Source: Bermanella sp034110565 (GTDB lineage Bacteria > Pseudomonadota > Gammaproteobacteria > Pseudomonadales > Oceanobacteraceae). From it: a DNA stretch of 64,000 bases. Position 1 is the stretch's first letter, and the number at the start of each line of letters is the position of its first letter. The stretch covers positions 1-64,000 of the forward strand of contig JAWUYY010000020.1 in assembly GCA_034110565.1 (NCBI GenBank), in the 5' to 3' direction. The notes under the pieces were generated by a model. The model was not told where the DNA came from and did not search any database. It saw nothing but the letters and a program-made list of their open reading frames with translations. This document shows positions 18,392 to 28,300 of this stretch, in pieces. Made by a program: the position numbers and the translations under genes.

Positions 18392-18415
18392 CGCCATACC
18401 TGAATAAGAATGGCG
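18392..18415 (-). promoter_or_regulatory. Leader hairpin at the guaB ribosome site
   Basis: CGCCAT and ATGGCG form a 6-bp stem with a 12-base loop, ending nine bases before the guaB ATG. No strong Shine-Dalgarno lies between the stem and the start, so the fold could modulate initiation. A regulatory role is inference. Confidence 0.35.
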
Positions 18416-18425
18416 CGTAATTCTA
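18413..18425 (-). promoter_or_regulatory. TAGAATTACGCGC element upstream of guaB (shared with purL)
   Basis: Identical 13-mer to that at 7494-7506, here 30-42 bases before the guaB ATG. It reads as a -10-like TAGAAT followed by a GC-rich discriminator. Its last bases overlap the leader hairpin. Confidence 0.45.
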
Positions 18426-18514
18426 CCTTAAACAGAGCATTGGCGAAATAAAAATTTGGTTAAGTTTGAATGAGATTTAGACTAAACGCCCTAACTGAGT
18501 ACTTAAGCTCTCTG

Positions 18515-19357
18515 TTAGGGCTGTAAAACTGGTAGGTTTGTCATGAAGTCCAACATATCTTGCTGATATTGCGGGAATTGAAAGGTGCTAATATGAGGCC
18601 CTTGAGTGCTTATCCACACCTTAGGAGGCAGAGCCTTTGCAAATAAACGCTCACCTGCTGCATAGGGTACGGTTTGGTCATCAGGACTATGGAGCATTAG
18701 CAGTGGCTTCTCCCCCCACTTGTCTATCCACTTGATCGGGTCATAGTCACGTGTAATAGCCAAAGCTGGCAATTGTAGTAACCAGGTAAGCCAATGACGG
18801 GACATGGCCTCGGCTGCCATAGTTGCATAGCTATCAAAGGATGCATCTAACACCACACCATCTACTTTTTCTTTTTGAGAATAACTCGCCAAGCCATATA
18901 CAGCGAGAGTGGAGCCCATGCTTTGACCTAACAAAACCAATGGTAAGCCATTCTTTTGCTCAACAACCCAATCTAGTCCAGCATGCACGTCCATAAAAAT
19001 ATCTGGCAGCATCGCTTGACCTTCGCTGTGACCGTACTGGCGATAACCTAATAAGAAAACGTTGTAACCGGCTTTTACTAACCAGTGAACATTAAACTGA
19101 TGGTAACTGATATTTTGCGCATTACCGTGTAAGAACAGCACATTGCCTTTTGCGACACCTTGCGCAGGCATCCACCAGCTATGTAGCTTGGTGCCATCGT
19201 GAGATTGAATATCCACCATTTTATATTCAAAGCCCAATTGGGCAGGGGTTGCCGGATATTCTTTTAAAGGATAAAACATTAATGAGGTAATACTGGTACA
19301 AGCATTTAAGCTGAGCACCAACAAACCCAATAAGCACGCCCTAATGATAAATGGCAT
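18515..19357 (-). CDS. Alpha/beta hydrolase lipoprotein (BEM46-like)
   Basis: Exported serine hydrolase of unknown substrate. The signal ends in lipobox LNAC (Cys20). Following are FLHGNAQNISYH (oxyanion hole), YRQYGHSEG, nucleophile GQSMGS, an Asp in SPDDQTVPY and a His in QGPHIST, which is the BEM46/YfhR-type order. It starts inside the 3' end of the DUF4105 gene (17-base overlap), so the two are probably co-translated. The stop lies inside an 8-bp inverted repeat (18488-18521) that may act as a weak 3' hairpin. Confidence 0.88.
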   Translation of the reverse strand: MPFIIRACLLGLLVLSLNACTSITSLMFYPLKEYPATPAQLGFEYKMVDIQSHDGTKLHSWWMPAQGVAKGNVLFLHGNAQNISYHQFNVHWLVKAGYNVFLLGYRQYGHSEGQAMLPDIFMDVHAGLDWVVEQKNGLPLVLLGQSMGSTLAVYGLASYSQKEKVDGVVLDASFDSYATMAAEAMSRHWLTWLLQLPALAITRDYDPIKWIDKWGEKPLLMLHSPDDQTVPYAAGERLFAKALPPKVWISTQGPHISTFQFPQYQQDMLDFMTNLPVLQP

Positions 19358-21167
19358 ACGTCAACCTTACTTGCTCTTCTTCAAGTTGACGCCATTTTTG
19401 TTTTTGCCATTGCAGTCTCACTTGCTGATTACGACTAATAGGCACGCCCACACCCACTTGATACTCTGTGCTTTCACCCTCTTGCACAACACTGGCTAGA
19501 TGCTCAGCAGATAACCAAGCACTAAACTGATTTTTTTGGATTAAATAACCAAGCTCTCCACCTGCACCTAAACGCCAGTTATCGTCATAGCGGTCACTGT
19601 TTGCTAATTGAGTTTGCAAGAAAGCATACGCTGTACCTGGGCCCACTTCATAACCATAACCGCCACCCAATTTGACCTGCCATTGCCCTTCATCATCACT
19701 TAACCAGCGCTCATATCCACCGTTGACCTGCCAACTGATGGGTTGACTGAAACGATTACGCGGCCCTAAAGAGCGAATACTAATGACATCAAAATGCTGC
19801 AACTGTAAATGTGATTCATCCGCACGAAAACGAATATCACCCATTTCAATTTGCGCACCTTTGCGATAACCCGGTAAATTATCTAACCAGTCGTGATAAT
19901 TAATTCGAAAACCTATTTCTAAGAAATCTTCCGTGGCACCAATCGTTGAGCGTAATGTTTTATGACCATGCTCATCACGCACGACCGGTTGAATTAAAGG
20001 TTTATATGCATCCCCTTTAAAATCCACTTTTGAACGCATTGATAATAATTTCAAACTGCGTTTTGGCAATGTTGGGTCGGTATCGTTTTTCTTTAAATTT
20101 AAATAACGGGTATAACCATAGGCGATATCTAGTACCTGCACTTTTTGTTGGTCGTTTAAATTTAAAAACTGTTCATCCCTTGCCATTGCATAAGGATCAT
20201 CTGCTAATTGACGACCGATAATGCGCAAATCTGCATCCAACTGTAAGCGCTGATGTTCGATTATGGTCGTTTTTGATGGCCTAAATTTAACATCACCAAT
20301 TAGGCCTTTCTTTTCAAGCACACGAATCGTGTCTGTGGGCACAGTGCGATACGTAAATGGCGCGGCTAATTTCCAACTAGGGTCAACCACATCCAATAAA
20401 GTCAGCAACCGATATGAACAGTTTTCATCAATAAAAAAGTAATCAAAACGAATTTCGTTTAATTCCCAAATATGGCGAGTAAATTCTTGTACTTGCTCAT
20501 TCGTCAGCTCAAGTTTGTATTCCCAAATATCACGGCTTTCGATGTGATTATATTCATTCACTTTTTCATAATACGGCACTAAAGATACATAACCAGGATA
20601 GCCGCCACTCAACCCTTTTACGGTAAATGTTAGTTCATCATCATTGGCATCAGTAAAGGCGGCAAAATTAATCGCAGAGGATAACAACTGGTGGCCCTGT
20701 TTGCCGTCTAAACGAAACAAGGTATGACCAAACATAGACGAAGGGCTATTTATATAAGACGATGGAAAAATTAAAAATAACTCATCACCTTGTACCTTGC
20801 TGTACCAATCATCAAATGCAGGGCAAGTAATATTTGTAAAGTTTTGCTCAGGCAAGACTTTCTGCAACCAGTTTAAACGGGCTGGAAATCGGCATATCGC
20901 CGCACTATCACCTTCTTGAGGCTGTTGAAACGTCGTGATAGTGGCTTTCAATTCGGCCAGTGCGTCGTATTTACCCGCATCCGATAAAAAAAAGCGATCA
21001 TCATCCACCTCAGAGTATTCAACATTGTTTAAGCCTTGCGCTTGGTAATGCAATAGCGCACGCCATTTATCTGATTGAGATAGTTGGGAAATTTTAGAAT
21101 CTGACAATGCAGGAAAGGCAATACACCCTGCCACGCAAAAAAGGGCAATAGAACGTAAAATAGGCAT
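19341..21167 (-). CDS. DUF4105 (Lnb N-terminal-like) envelope protein
   Basis: 608 residues with a cleavable signal (to about residue 22, FPALS). The central DUF4105/Lnb-type region (about 120-300) has FPSSYINSPSSMFGHTLFR and a NCSYRLLTLLD segment; such Cys/His sites suggest a papain-like amidase or transferase fold. The C-terminal third alternates short hydrophobic and charged strands and ends VRLTYAIYH, resembling an outer-membrane beta-barrel. Family members are widespread in gammaproteobacteria without an assigned role. It is followed, with overlap, by the lipoprotein hydrolase, hinting at joint work in envelope lipid or peptidoglycan metabolism (inference). Confidence 0.85.
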   Translation of the reverse strand: MPILRSIALFCVAGCIAFPALSDSKISQLSQSDKWRALLHYQAQGLNNVEYSEVDDDRFFLSDAGKYDALAELKATITTFQQPQEGDSAAICRFPARLNWLQKVLPEQNFTNITCPAFDDWYSKVQGDELFLIFPSSYINSPSSMFGHTLFRLDGKQGHQLLSSAINFAAFTDANDDELTFTVKGLSGGYPGYVSLVPYYEKVNEYNHIESRDIWEYKLELTNEQVQEFTRHIWELNEIRFDYFFIDENCSYRLLTLLDVVDPSWKLAAPFTYRTVPTDTIRVLEKKGLIGDVKFRPSKTTIIEHQRLQLDADLRIIGRQLADDPYAMARDEQFLNLNDQQKVQVLDIAYGYTRYLNLKKNDTDPTLPKRSLKLLSMRSKVDFKGDAYKPLIQPVVRDEHGHKTLRSTIGATEDFLEIGFRINYHDWLDNLPGYRKGAQIEMGDIRFRADESHLQLQHFDVISIRSLGPRNRFSQPISWQVNGGYERWLSDDEGQWQVKLGGGYGYEVGPGTAYAFLQTQLANSDRYDDNWRLGAGGELGYLIQKNQFSAWLSAEHLASVVQEGESTEYQVGVGVPISRNQQVRLQWQKQKWRQLEEEQVRLTYAIYH

Positions 21168-21204
21168 GAAATTATTCTTAGTTTATTCTGGCACAAAAAT
21201 AGCA

Positions 21205-21226
21205 AAGGGGTGCAAAAGCACCCCTT
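21205..21226 (-). terminator. Hairpin after the DUF3015 gene
   Basis: A perfect 9-bp stem AAGGGGTGC/GCACCCCTT with a 4-base loop lies between the DUF3015 stop and the DUF4105 start. The T-run on the minus strand is short and broken, so termination may be partial. Confidence 0.7.
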
Positions 21227-21250
21227 CTGTAAATCAACTAAACGCTAGGA

Positions 21251-21721
21251 TTAACCTAGGTATTTAGCCAATTTATCGTTACCAGCCATAACACTAACTA
21301 GTGCGCCGTAAGCTTCTTCAGAAGAAGCTTCAGTGCTTACGAAAATAGAATCAAAGTTTGCTTGAACTTCTTTAGTAAACTCAGCTTTATCAGCAGCGTC
21401 AACACCAATTAAAGAAGTTAGCGCGTCTAGAGATTCACCTTGACCACGTGCAGAGTCAGAAGCAAGTTGCTCCATGTTTTGATCCATGAATACGCGAGCT
21501 AGTTTAAGTGGACCATTAGCGCTTTCACATCCAAGTGTACCTGAAGTCATACCGAAGGTTTGGTTACCAGAAGAACCGTTAGTAGTCGCAGCCATTACGT
21601 GCTCGTACCATTCGTTTGCTTCAGGGAAAACAACCGCAGTACCAAGACCACAACCTGCAGGGGCCGCGAAAGAAGATGTAGCAGCTACAGCAAGTGCAGC
21701 ACCAGCGATGAACTTTTTCAT
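21251..21721 (-). CDS. DUF3015 family periplasmic protein
   Basis: 156 residues with a cleavable signal (MKKFIAGAALAVAATSSFAA). Mature features are CGLGTAVVFPEANEW, a TSGTLGCES segment with the second Cys, and an Ala/Glu-rich helical C-terminus. This fits the DUF3015 family, whose role is unknown. I chose the ATG at 21721 rather than the upstream in-frame ATG at 21772 because AAGGA lies just before it and the signal peptide then begins the protein. A TAGAC-TGTT-GTCTA dyad lies 76-89 bp upstream. Confidence 0.88.
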   Translation of the reverse strand: MKKFIAGAALAVAATSSFAAPAGCGLGTAVVFPEANEWYEHVMAATTNGSSGNQTFGMTSGTLGCESANGPLKLARVFMDQNMEQLASDSARGQGESLDALTSLIGVDAADKAEFTKEVQANFDSIFVSTEASSEEAYGALVSVMAGNDKLAKYLG

Positions 21722-21796
21722 GTATAATTCCTTATCCGTTGGAACGATTAAATGAGCGGTTGAATCAACCACAGGGAACAGTATAGCCAGTAAACA

Positions 21797-21810
21797 TAGA
21801 CTGTTGTCTA
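21797..21810. promoter_or_regulatory. TAGAC-N4-GTCTA dyad upstream of DUF3015 gene
   Basis: A perfect 5-bp inverted repeat with a 4-base spacer, the same layout as the two dyads in the acs-porin spacer. It lies between the DUF3015 and xseA starts. Binding by a LuxR-family regulator such as CrbR is a hypothesis. Confidence 0.4.
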
Positions 21811-21846
21811 GAAATTTTTAAAATTGGTTCACACTATTAGGTCTAT

Positions 21847-23190
21847 ATGAGTAATTTTGCGCAAAAAAACAACATTATCAGCGTCAGCCAGCTGAATCGC
21901 CAAAGTAAAGAATTACTCGAAACTTATTTACATCGTGTACAAGTAACGGGCGAAATCTCTAACCTTGCTCGACCAAGCAGTGGCCATTGGTATTTCACGT
22001 TAAAAGATCAGCGTGCTCAAGTGCGCTGCGCCATGTTTAAGAGTCGCACCCAGTATTTAAAATTTATCCCAAAAGAAGGTGAGCAGGTTGTGGTGACCGC
22101 ATCGGTCAGCTTGTACGAAGCTCGCGGTGACTACCAACTAATTGTAGACGCCATGCAGAGCGCTGGTGAAGGCGCATTACAATTGGCCTTTGAAGAGTTA
22201 AAACAGCGCTTACAAGCTGAAGGTTTATTTGCCCAGGAACACAAACAAACGATTCCCACGCACCCCAAGCACTTAGGTATCGTCACCAGTCCAACAGGGG
22301 CTGCAGTTAAAGATATTATTTCAGTATTAAAGCGCCGTTTTCCTAGCTTGCCTATCTCTATCTACCCCACTCAAGTTCAAGGTCAACCAGCTGCTGAACA
22401 AATCGCTAATGCCATCAAACAAGCAAACCGTGACGGTTTGTGTGATGTGCTAATTATTGGACGTGGTGGCGGTAGCCTAGAAGACTTATGGCCTTTTAAC
22501 GAAGAAGTGGTTGCACGGGCCATATTTAACAGTCAAATCCCGACAATCAGCGCGGTGGGGCACGAAGTGGATACGTCCATAAGCGATTTTGTGGCGGACA
22601 TGCGCGCCCCAACTCCCTCTGCCGCAGCAGAGCTTGTGAGCCCAGACCGCTTTGAATGGCTAGGCCGATTTGAGCAGCTAGAACGCAGTCTAATTCGAAC
22701 CATGCAAAACCGCATTAGCCAGCACAATTTTCACCTAGTGCAATTGGTAAAGCGCTTACGTCACCCCAAAGACAAATTACACGAACATATGCAGCGCCTC
22801 GACATGGCCGATATGCGCTTAAAAAGCGCCATGACTCAGCGCCTGCAAACCAATAAAAACCGTTTGCAACATTGTCAGCAAGCATTGGGCGGCTTCAAGC
22901 CCGACAAGCAATTGGCGTTGATGCAGCAAAATAATGCACAATTGCAAAAGCGGCTAACAAAGGCAATACAAGCTAGTCTTACTCAACTACAACAAAAGCT
23001 GGCAAGGCAGGTAGAAGTATTGAATGCCGTCAGCCCTTTGAGTACGCTAAGCCGAGGATATGCCATTAATACAACAGAAAATGGCGAAGTTATCCACAAC
23101 ACACGTCAGGTTAAGGTGGGCGACACTATCCACGCCCAGCTGCACCAAGGCAAATTAAGCTGCACCGTGAGCGAGTTGCATGATAAATAA
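21847..23190 (+). CDS. xseA: Exodeoxyribonuclease VII large subunit
   Basis: Catalytic subunit of the single-strand-specific exonuclease VII. The 447 residues start with the OB-fold (LHRVQVTGEISNLARPSSGH), then the catalytic core with LGIVTSPTGAAVKDI, IIGRGGGSLEDLWPFNEE and ISAVGHEVDTSISDFVADMR. A long coiled coil (about 280-400) and the terminal LSRGYAIN segment complete it. The M23 peptidase gene starts within its last codons. In many relatives xseA stands directly opposite guaB; here three genes intervene. xseB is not in the window. Confidence 0.98.
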   Translation: MSNFAQKNNIISVSQLNRQSKELLETYLHRVQVTGEISNLARPSSGHWYFTLKDQRAQVRCAMFKSRTQYLKFIPKEGEQVVVTASVSLYEARGDYQLIVDAMQSAGEGALQLAFEELKQRLQAEGLFAQEHKQTIPTHPKHLGIVTSPTGAAVKDIISVLKRRFPSLPISIYPTQVQGQPAAEQIANAIKQANRDGLCDVLIIGRGGGSLEDLWPFNEEVVARAIFNSQIPTISAVGHEVDTSISDFVADMRAPTPSAAAELVSPDRFEWLGRFEQLERSLIRTMQNRISQHNFHLVQLVKRLRHPKDKLHEHMQRLDMADMRLKSAMTQRLQTNKNRLQHCQQALGGFKPDKQLALMQQNNAQLQKRLTKAIQASLTQLQQKLARQVEVLNAVSPLSTLSRGYAINTTENGEVIHNTRQVKVGDTIHAQLHQGKLSCTVSELHDK

Positions 23191-24028
23191 ACGAAACACG
23201 CACCATTTACACCCTTACTCCATGCTATTTGGAGTTATCTGTTTGCTGGCGTCATCGATGGCAAGCGCCCTACCCCAGTCAGCCAATGTGCCTGGCGGTA
23301 TCGCCATTATTGAGCTTGATGCTAATGAGCATGCTCAGCCCAATGCGGTTTATAACAAAAAACCTGTGGCTGTAATTAAACAAGATGAAAAATGGTACGC
23401 CGTGGTTGGCCTTGGCTTAAGTACCGATAGCGGAGAACATTTCATCGTCAGCCAAGGAAAACGCTACCCATTTCACGTCTCTGGTAAGGATTACCCAGAG
23501 CAACACATTCAATTAAAAACCCGTAAACACATCGACTTATCCGCCAAAGATTTAGCTCGTCACCAAGGTGAGAAAAAACGCTCTAGTGCTGTATTTAATG
23601 TCTTTGACCTGGAGCAAGACCCAGACCTTGCGTTCTCTAAGCCGGTAGTTGGTCCTTACTCCAGCCCGTTTGGTTTGAAGCGTTTTTTCAATGGCGAACC
23701 TCGAAATCCTCATAGCGGTTTAGACATCGCTGCACCAAGCGGCACCACTATTCACGCACCTGCCTCTGGCAAGGTTGTGCTCACTGGTAACTTCTTTTTC
23801 AATGGCAATGTGGTGTACATGGATCACGGACAAGGCCTTATCAGCATGTTTTGTCATCTAAGCGAGATCGATGTCAAACAAGGTGATGTGCTCACAAAGG
23901 AACAGCCAATAGGCAAAGTCGGCGCCACAGGTCGTGTAACAGGCCCTCACTTACATTGGTCAGTGAGTCTAAATAACGCCCGTATCGACCCTATGTTACT
24001 ACTACCAAAAGAGACCAAAGCCCAATAA
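23180..24028 (+). CDS. M23-family peptidoglycan metallopeptidase
   Basis: Exported LytM-type endopeptidase or LytM-like activator. The 282 residues have a signal peptide (hydrophobic core to SSMASA, about residue 30), an N-terminal beta-rich domain and a C-terminal M23 domain. Zinc ligands are visible in HSGLDIA (His/Asp) and GPHLHWS (HxH), with MFCHLSEI between, so the active site looks complete. It overlaps xseA by 11 bases. An M23 gene after xseA is a recurrent arrangement in Pseudomonas-like genomes. Confidence 0.93.
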   Translation: MINKRNTHHLHPYSMLFGVICLLASSMASALPQSANVPGGIAIIELDANEHAQPNAVYNKKPVAVIKQDEKWYAVVGLGLSTDSGEHFIVSQGKRYPFHVSGKDYPEQHIQLKTRKHIDLSAKDLARHQGEKKRSSAVFNVFDLEQDPDLAFSKPVVGPYSSPFGLKRFFNGEPRNPHSGLDIAAPSGTTIHAPASGKVVLTGNFFFNGNVVYMDHGQGLISMFCHLSEIDVKQGDVLTKEQPIGKVGATGRVTGPHLHWSVSLNNARIDPMLLLPKETKAQ

Positions 24029-24105
24029 CCCATAGCACCGATTTAAGCTCGTATGCGTATAATGTCTTACTTAGATTATTAATTAATGCGTCTTAGGGGG
24101 AACCA

Positions 24106-24675
24106 ATGGACGATTTTTCAGAATTCAAAGACGCTATTGGTGATGTCACGCCTCTTAAGACAGAAGCACGTGTAAGCTTGAATAAAACGCAGCGCGACAA
24201 TGTAGCCATTGCCCTGCGTCGCCAAGCCGCTATCGCCGAAACCCAATCCGATACTAACCACCTAAGTGATACCCATGTTCATATGGTGAAACCTCACGAC
24301 ATTATTGAATATAAAAAAGATGGTCTACAAGAAGGGGTTTACCGCAAATTCCGCCTAGGCAAGTATGAGCAAGATGCTCGCCTCGATTTACACCGCAAAA
24401 CGGTGCAACAAGCTCGTGAAGATGTGTATCGCTTCATCGCCGACGCTATGAAATACGATTTGCGTACCCTCATTATTTTGCATGGTAAGGGCGAGAGTGA
24501 AGCCACTCCTGCCCTACTTAAAAGCTGGACCAATAAATGGTTAAGGGAATTTGACGATGTCATTGCTTTCCACAGCGCCCAGCAGAGGCATGGCGGCACA
24601 GGTGCTGTGTATGTCATGTTGCGCAAAAGCGAACGCAAAAAACAAGAAACACGCGAAAAGCACAGAATTAAATAA
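24106..24675 (+). CDS. Smr-domain protein (SmrA-like DNA endonuclease)
   Basis: 189 residues with a C-terminal Smr domain (about 88-180): LDLHRKTVQQA is the LDLHG-like motif 1, LIILHGKGE the HGKG motif, and GGTGAVYVML the closing strand. The N-terminus is charged and probably disordered. Family members of this size are called SmrA/YdaL and nick DNA; bacterial Smr domains can also act on RNA. The start is preceded by GGGGGAACC. A 64-residue orphan follows 13 bases later. Confidence 0.9.
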   Translation: MDDFSEFKDAIGDVTPLKTEARVSLNKTQRDNVAIALRRQAAIAETQSDTNHLSDTHVHMVKPHDIIEYKKDGLQEGVYRKFRLGKYEQDARLDLHRKTVQQAREDVYRFIADAMKYDLRTLIILHGKGESEATPALLKSWTNKWLREFDDVIAFHSAQQRHGGTGAVYVMLRKSERKKQETREKHRIK

Positions 24676-24688
24676 TCAGGAGTACATC

Positions 24689-24883
24689 ATGAGTAAAGCT
24701 CCCGGCACATCTGGCACCATGCCTATTACAGGTGCAGCATGCGGTATTAAACCAAGCAAAGAAGCCATGGAAGTCGACTTTACCGTGGACTTTTCACAAG
24801 CCAAACAATTCCTTCCGCAAGAGCAAACCCTCGACGAAGCCAACGATGATCTAGACGAGCCCACATCAGCATCTGACACGTAG
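24689..24883 (+). CDS. Hypothetical 64-residue acidic protein
   Basis: The ATG at 24689 follows CAGGAGTACATC, a strong ribosome site, and gives a 64-residue product. Its Gly/Pro-rich start (APGTSGTMPITGAACGIKPS) precedes an acidic tail rich in Asp/Glu. No motif or membrane segment is recognised. It sits 13 bases after the Smr gene and is probably its operon partner. A longer in-frame extension into smrA has no ribosome site and is rejected. Confidence 0.6.
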   Translation: MSKAPGTSGTMPITGAACGIKPSKEAMEVDFTVDFSQAKQFLPQEQTLDEANDDLDEPTSASDT

Positions 24884-24973
24884 CGTTAACGGTTTTTTTA
24901 TCCTTGCGCCATTCTTATCCGGCTTTACAATTGGTTTTAATGATTGCGTTATACTCAAATATTTAGGCCCATT

Positions 24974-25303
24974 ATGATTACCCTTTGTCACATCGATGAT
25001 ATTCATGACAATCAAAGTAAAGGTTTTGTTATTGATGGTCGCCATGCATTTGCCGTCAAGAAATACAATAATATTCATCTGTATCTTAACAGCTGCCCGC
25101 ACTTAGGCGTTCAATTAGAGATGGTGCCCGATCAATTTTTAGATAGCAGTCATAGCTTAATCATGTGCGCCATGCATGGCGCACTTTTTCGCATTGACGA
25201 TGGTCTGTGCATCAGCGGCCCGTGTTTGGATCAGGCCTTAACATCGATTCCTTTTAAAATAGAAAACCAACATATTTTAGTCGACCCAACCTACCTCAAT
25301 TAG
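24974..25303 (+). CDS. Small Rieske [2Fe-2S] protein
   Basis: 109 residues carrying the Rieske cluster motif: CPH (Cys41, His43) and CAMH (Cys65, His68), 21 residues apart. This is the soluble ferredoxin-type layout, without signal or membrane anchor. It could be a stand-alone electron carrier; no oxygenase partner is adjacent. I start at the ATG at 24974 (MITLCHIDD) rather than the TTG ten codons earlier, as it matches the domain boundary. Confidence 0.87.
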   Translation: MITLCHIDDIHDNQSKGFVIDGRHAFAVKKYNNIHLYLNSCPHLGVQLEMVPDQFLDSSHSLIMCAMHGALFRIDDGLCISGPCLDQALTSIPFKIENQHILVDPTYLN

Positions 25304-25370
25304 CTCTTAGTCTAGTTGCCTTAATCTTATTTTTCGGTAAGGTGAAGTTAGCTCGCTAATAGGCAATACA

Positions 25371-28300
25371 ATGGACAAGCAACTTCTACTCATACTGGTG
25401 AGCGTTTATGGCGGCCTTTTATTCTTCATCGCATGGTGGGGAGAAAAGCACGGGCAGTTTATTCGCCTTTCATGGTGGCGCCCGCTCATCTACAGCTTAT
25501 CCATTGGCGTATATTGTAGCTCTTGGACATTTCTAGGGGCCGTTGGCCAAGCGGTTGAAAATGGCTGGCACTTCTTGCCTATTTACCTCGGTCCCATATT
25601 ACTCATCGTGTTTGGCTGGCCATTCCTAAAACGTTTACTAACCATTAGTCATCACAATAAAGTCACCTCAATCGCGGATTTTATTGGTTCTCGTTATGGT
25701 AAAAATCAAGCCTTAGCCGCCATTGTCACCCTTGTATTAGTTGTTGGTACGTTGCCTTATATTGCATTGCAGCTTCGTGGGGTCTCTATCGCTTGGGGCA
25801 GTTTGAATTGGCAAAATACTAATCCAACCTTTAATGACGCCTCTAGTTTTATTGCCGCCGTTGTCATGACCTGGTTTGCCATTTTGTTTGGTACTCGTGT
25901 TATCGACGGCCCTGATCGATTACGCGGTATGATCACCGCCGTTGCCACGGAATCAATCATTAAATTAGTCGCCTTTGTGGTCGTCGCCTTACTGGCTATC
26001 TCTCTCATGAATAGTGAGTTGCCTGATGTGCAAGCAGCCAACTTCCAATTAGAACAAGTCACTAGTCCGCTTTTTTTAACTGAACTCATACTCGCCGCAA
26101 CCGCTATTATTTGTTTGCCACGGCAATTTCATGTGATGGTAGTGGAATACCAAGGGGCAAGAGACACACAATATACTCGCTGGTTAGTACCGCTTTACTT
26201 AGGAGCATTTGCGTTGCTAGCCATTCCGCTTGCGCATACTGGCGCGCAACTATTTGGCAGTCTAGATATATCCCCAGACAGTTATGTTTTGTCTTTGCCC
26301 AGATTCAGCGGTGATGAATGGATTCTAGCATTAACCTTTATCGGTGCTATATCTGCTGCCACCGGCATGGTTGTGGTGGCCACCATTACGCTATCAATCA
26401 TGGTCTCAAACGAACTTATAGTGCCCGCTTGGCTGCGGCCAAAAAATAAAGCTCGTTATCAATCAAAAGATTTAGGTCGCACGTTACGCTTTATTCGTCG
26501 AGGCGCCATTATTGCAATACTCGCCTTGAGCTGGTTGCTTGAACGTATCATGAGTCAAAATGAAGGCTTAGCCAGTATTGGTTTAATTTCGTTTGCCGCC
26601 TGTGCCCAATTACTCCCTGGCGTGTTAGCTGCACTATATTGGCCGAAAGGACACGCCCGCGGTGTTATTGCAGGCTTATTTAGCGGCATGCTCATTTGGT
26701 TTTACTGTTTATTGCTGCCAACCTTGCTGCCTAATGATCATAGTGTATTAATAAATGGATTATTTAATGTCGCCTGGTTAGCGCCTAATAATCTTTTAGG
26801 ACTTAACTTTTTAGACCCGCTTAGCCTTGGTGTTTTATTAAGTTTATGTTTTAACTCTTTGGCTTTTTATCTTGTATCAAATCAATCTGCGTTTACGCAT
26901 TTAGATTTACGCCAAGCTCAACGCTTTACCCATATCCATCTGCGACATGACGATATCCAACTGGATACCACTTTAAGCTCCGTTGAGGTTCGTCAATTAC
27001 AATCACTCGTCGACCCTCTCTTTGGGGTTGAACGAAGTCATGCCATGTGGCGCAGTTTTGAGCGCCAAATAGGCCATCGCCTACTGCCCCATGATTACGC
27101 ACCAAACTTTGTGATTGGCGATATTGAGCACGAACTAGGTGCCATTATTGGTGCCGTATCCGCACATAAGGCCATCGTATTACTGGCCAGTGAGCAGCCT
27201 TTAAAATTACAAGATTTTGTAAGCTTAGTAAGCGGCAGCTCAAAACAAATTCAATTTAGCCAAACACTTTTACAAACAACACTAGAGACTATTCCACAAG
27301 GGATTAGTGTTGTGGATAAAGATTTAAAACTGGTGGCGTGGAACCAGCAATATCAAACATTATTTGAATACCCTAAACGCCTTTTATATATCGGCTGTGA
27401 TATTAAAACCATATACGAATACAACGCCCAGCGTGGTTATTTAGGCAGTGAAGAGAGTAACCAAAAGAAATTAGTACAACGACGTTTAATGCAATTAAAT
27501 ACCGGTAATGACTATCGCCTAGAGCGTAAATTACCCAATGGAAAAGTAATAGAGATCCATGGCACACCACTCAAGAATGGCGGTTATGTAACAACCTATA
27601 CCGATATCAGTGATTACGACAGGATACTAACCGAACTGGCCCAATCTAAATCTCATCTAGAAGAACGGGTCAACTTGCGAACCGAAGAACTACAAAATAC
27701 AAACGAATTACTGCAAAGAGAAAATGAATTACGCGCACGCACCGAGCAAGAATTGCTACAAGTACATGCCAGTAAAAGTCGCTTCCTCGCTGCTGCCAGC
27801 CATGATTTATTACAACCTATTAATGCTGCACGATTATTTACAGCATCCATACAAGCTCAAATTCAGCCGCTGCAACCTAATCGTGCATCGTTAAATATTA
27901 CAACACAGCAGTTAGATGACGCCTTAACCCAAGCCGAGCAATTAATAAATTCGTTAAGAGAGATATCTCGCTTAAGTTCTGGTAAAGAACAAGCGAGACG
28001 TTCGAATTTTTCATTAGATAGCTTACTTCGTCCGCTAGCCAGTGAGGCCATTGCCATTGCTGAGAAAAAAGGCATCGAATTCCACTGGGTTCCTTCTAAT
28101 GCATGGCTTTACAGCGACCAACACCTTTTGCGCCGAGTATTGCAAAACTTTGTATCTAACGCATTACGCTATACCCAAAGTGGAAAAGTACTCATGGGCG
28201 CTCGTCGAATAGGCGATGAAATCAGTTTGCAAGTACTCGACACCGGCCCAGGTATTTCTACCGATGAAATGGAAAGAGTTTTTGATGAATTTGAACGTCT

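Noticed and set aside
24551..24688. 46-codon extension of the 64-residue ORF into the Smr gene
   Set aside because: No ribosome site at the upstream ATG, while the internal ATG at 24689 has a strong one; the extension is only an out-of-frame reading of smrA.
24885..24900. CGTTAACG followed by a T-run, terminator-like
   Set aside because: The symmetric core has no loop and cannot form a stable hairpin by itself.
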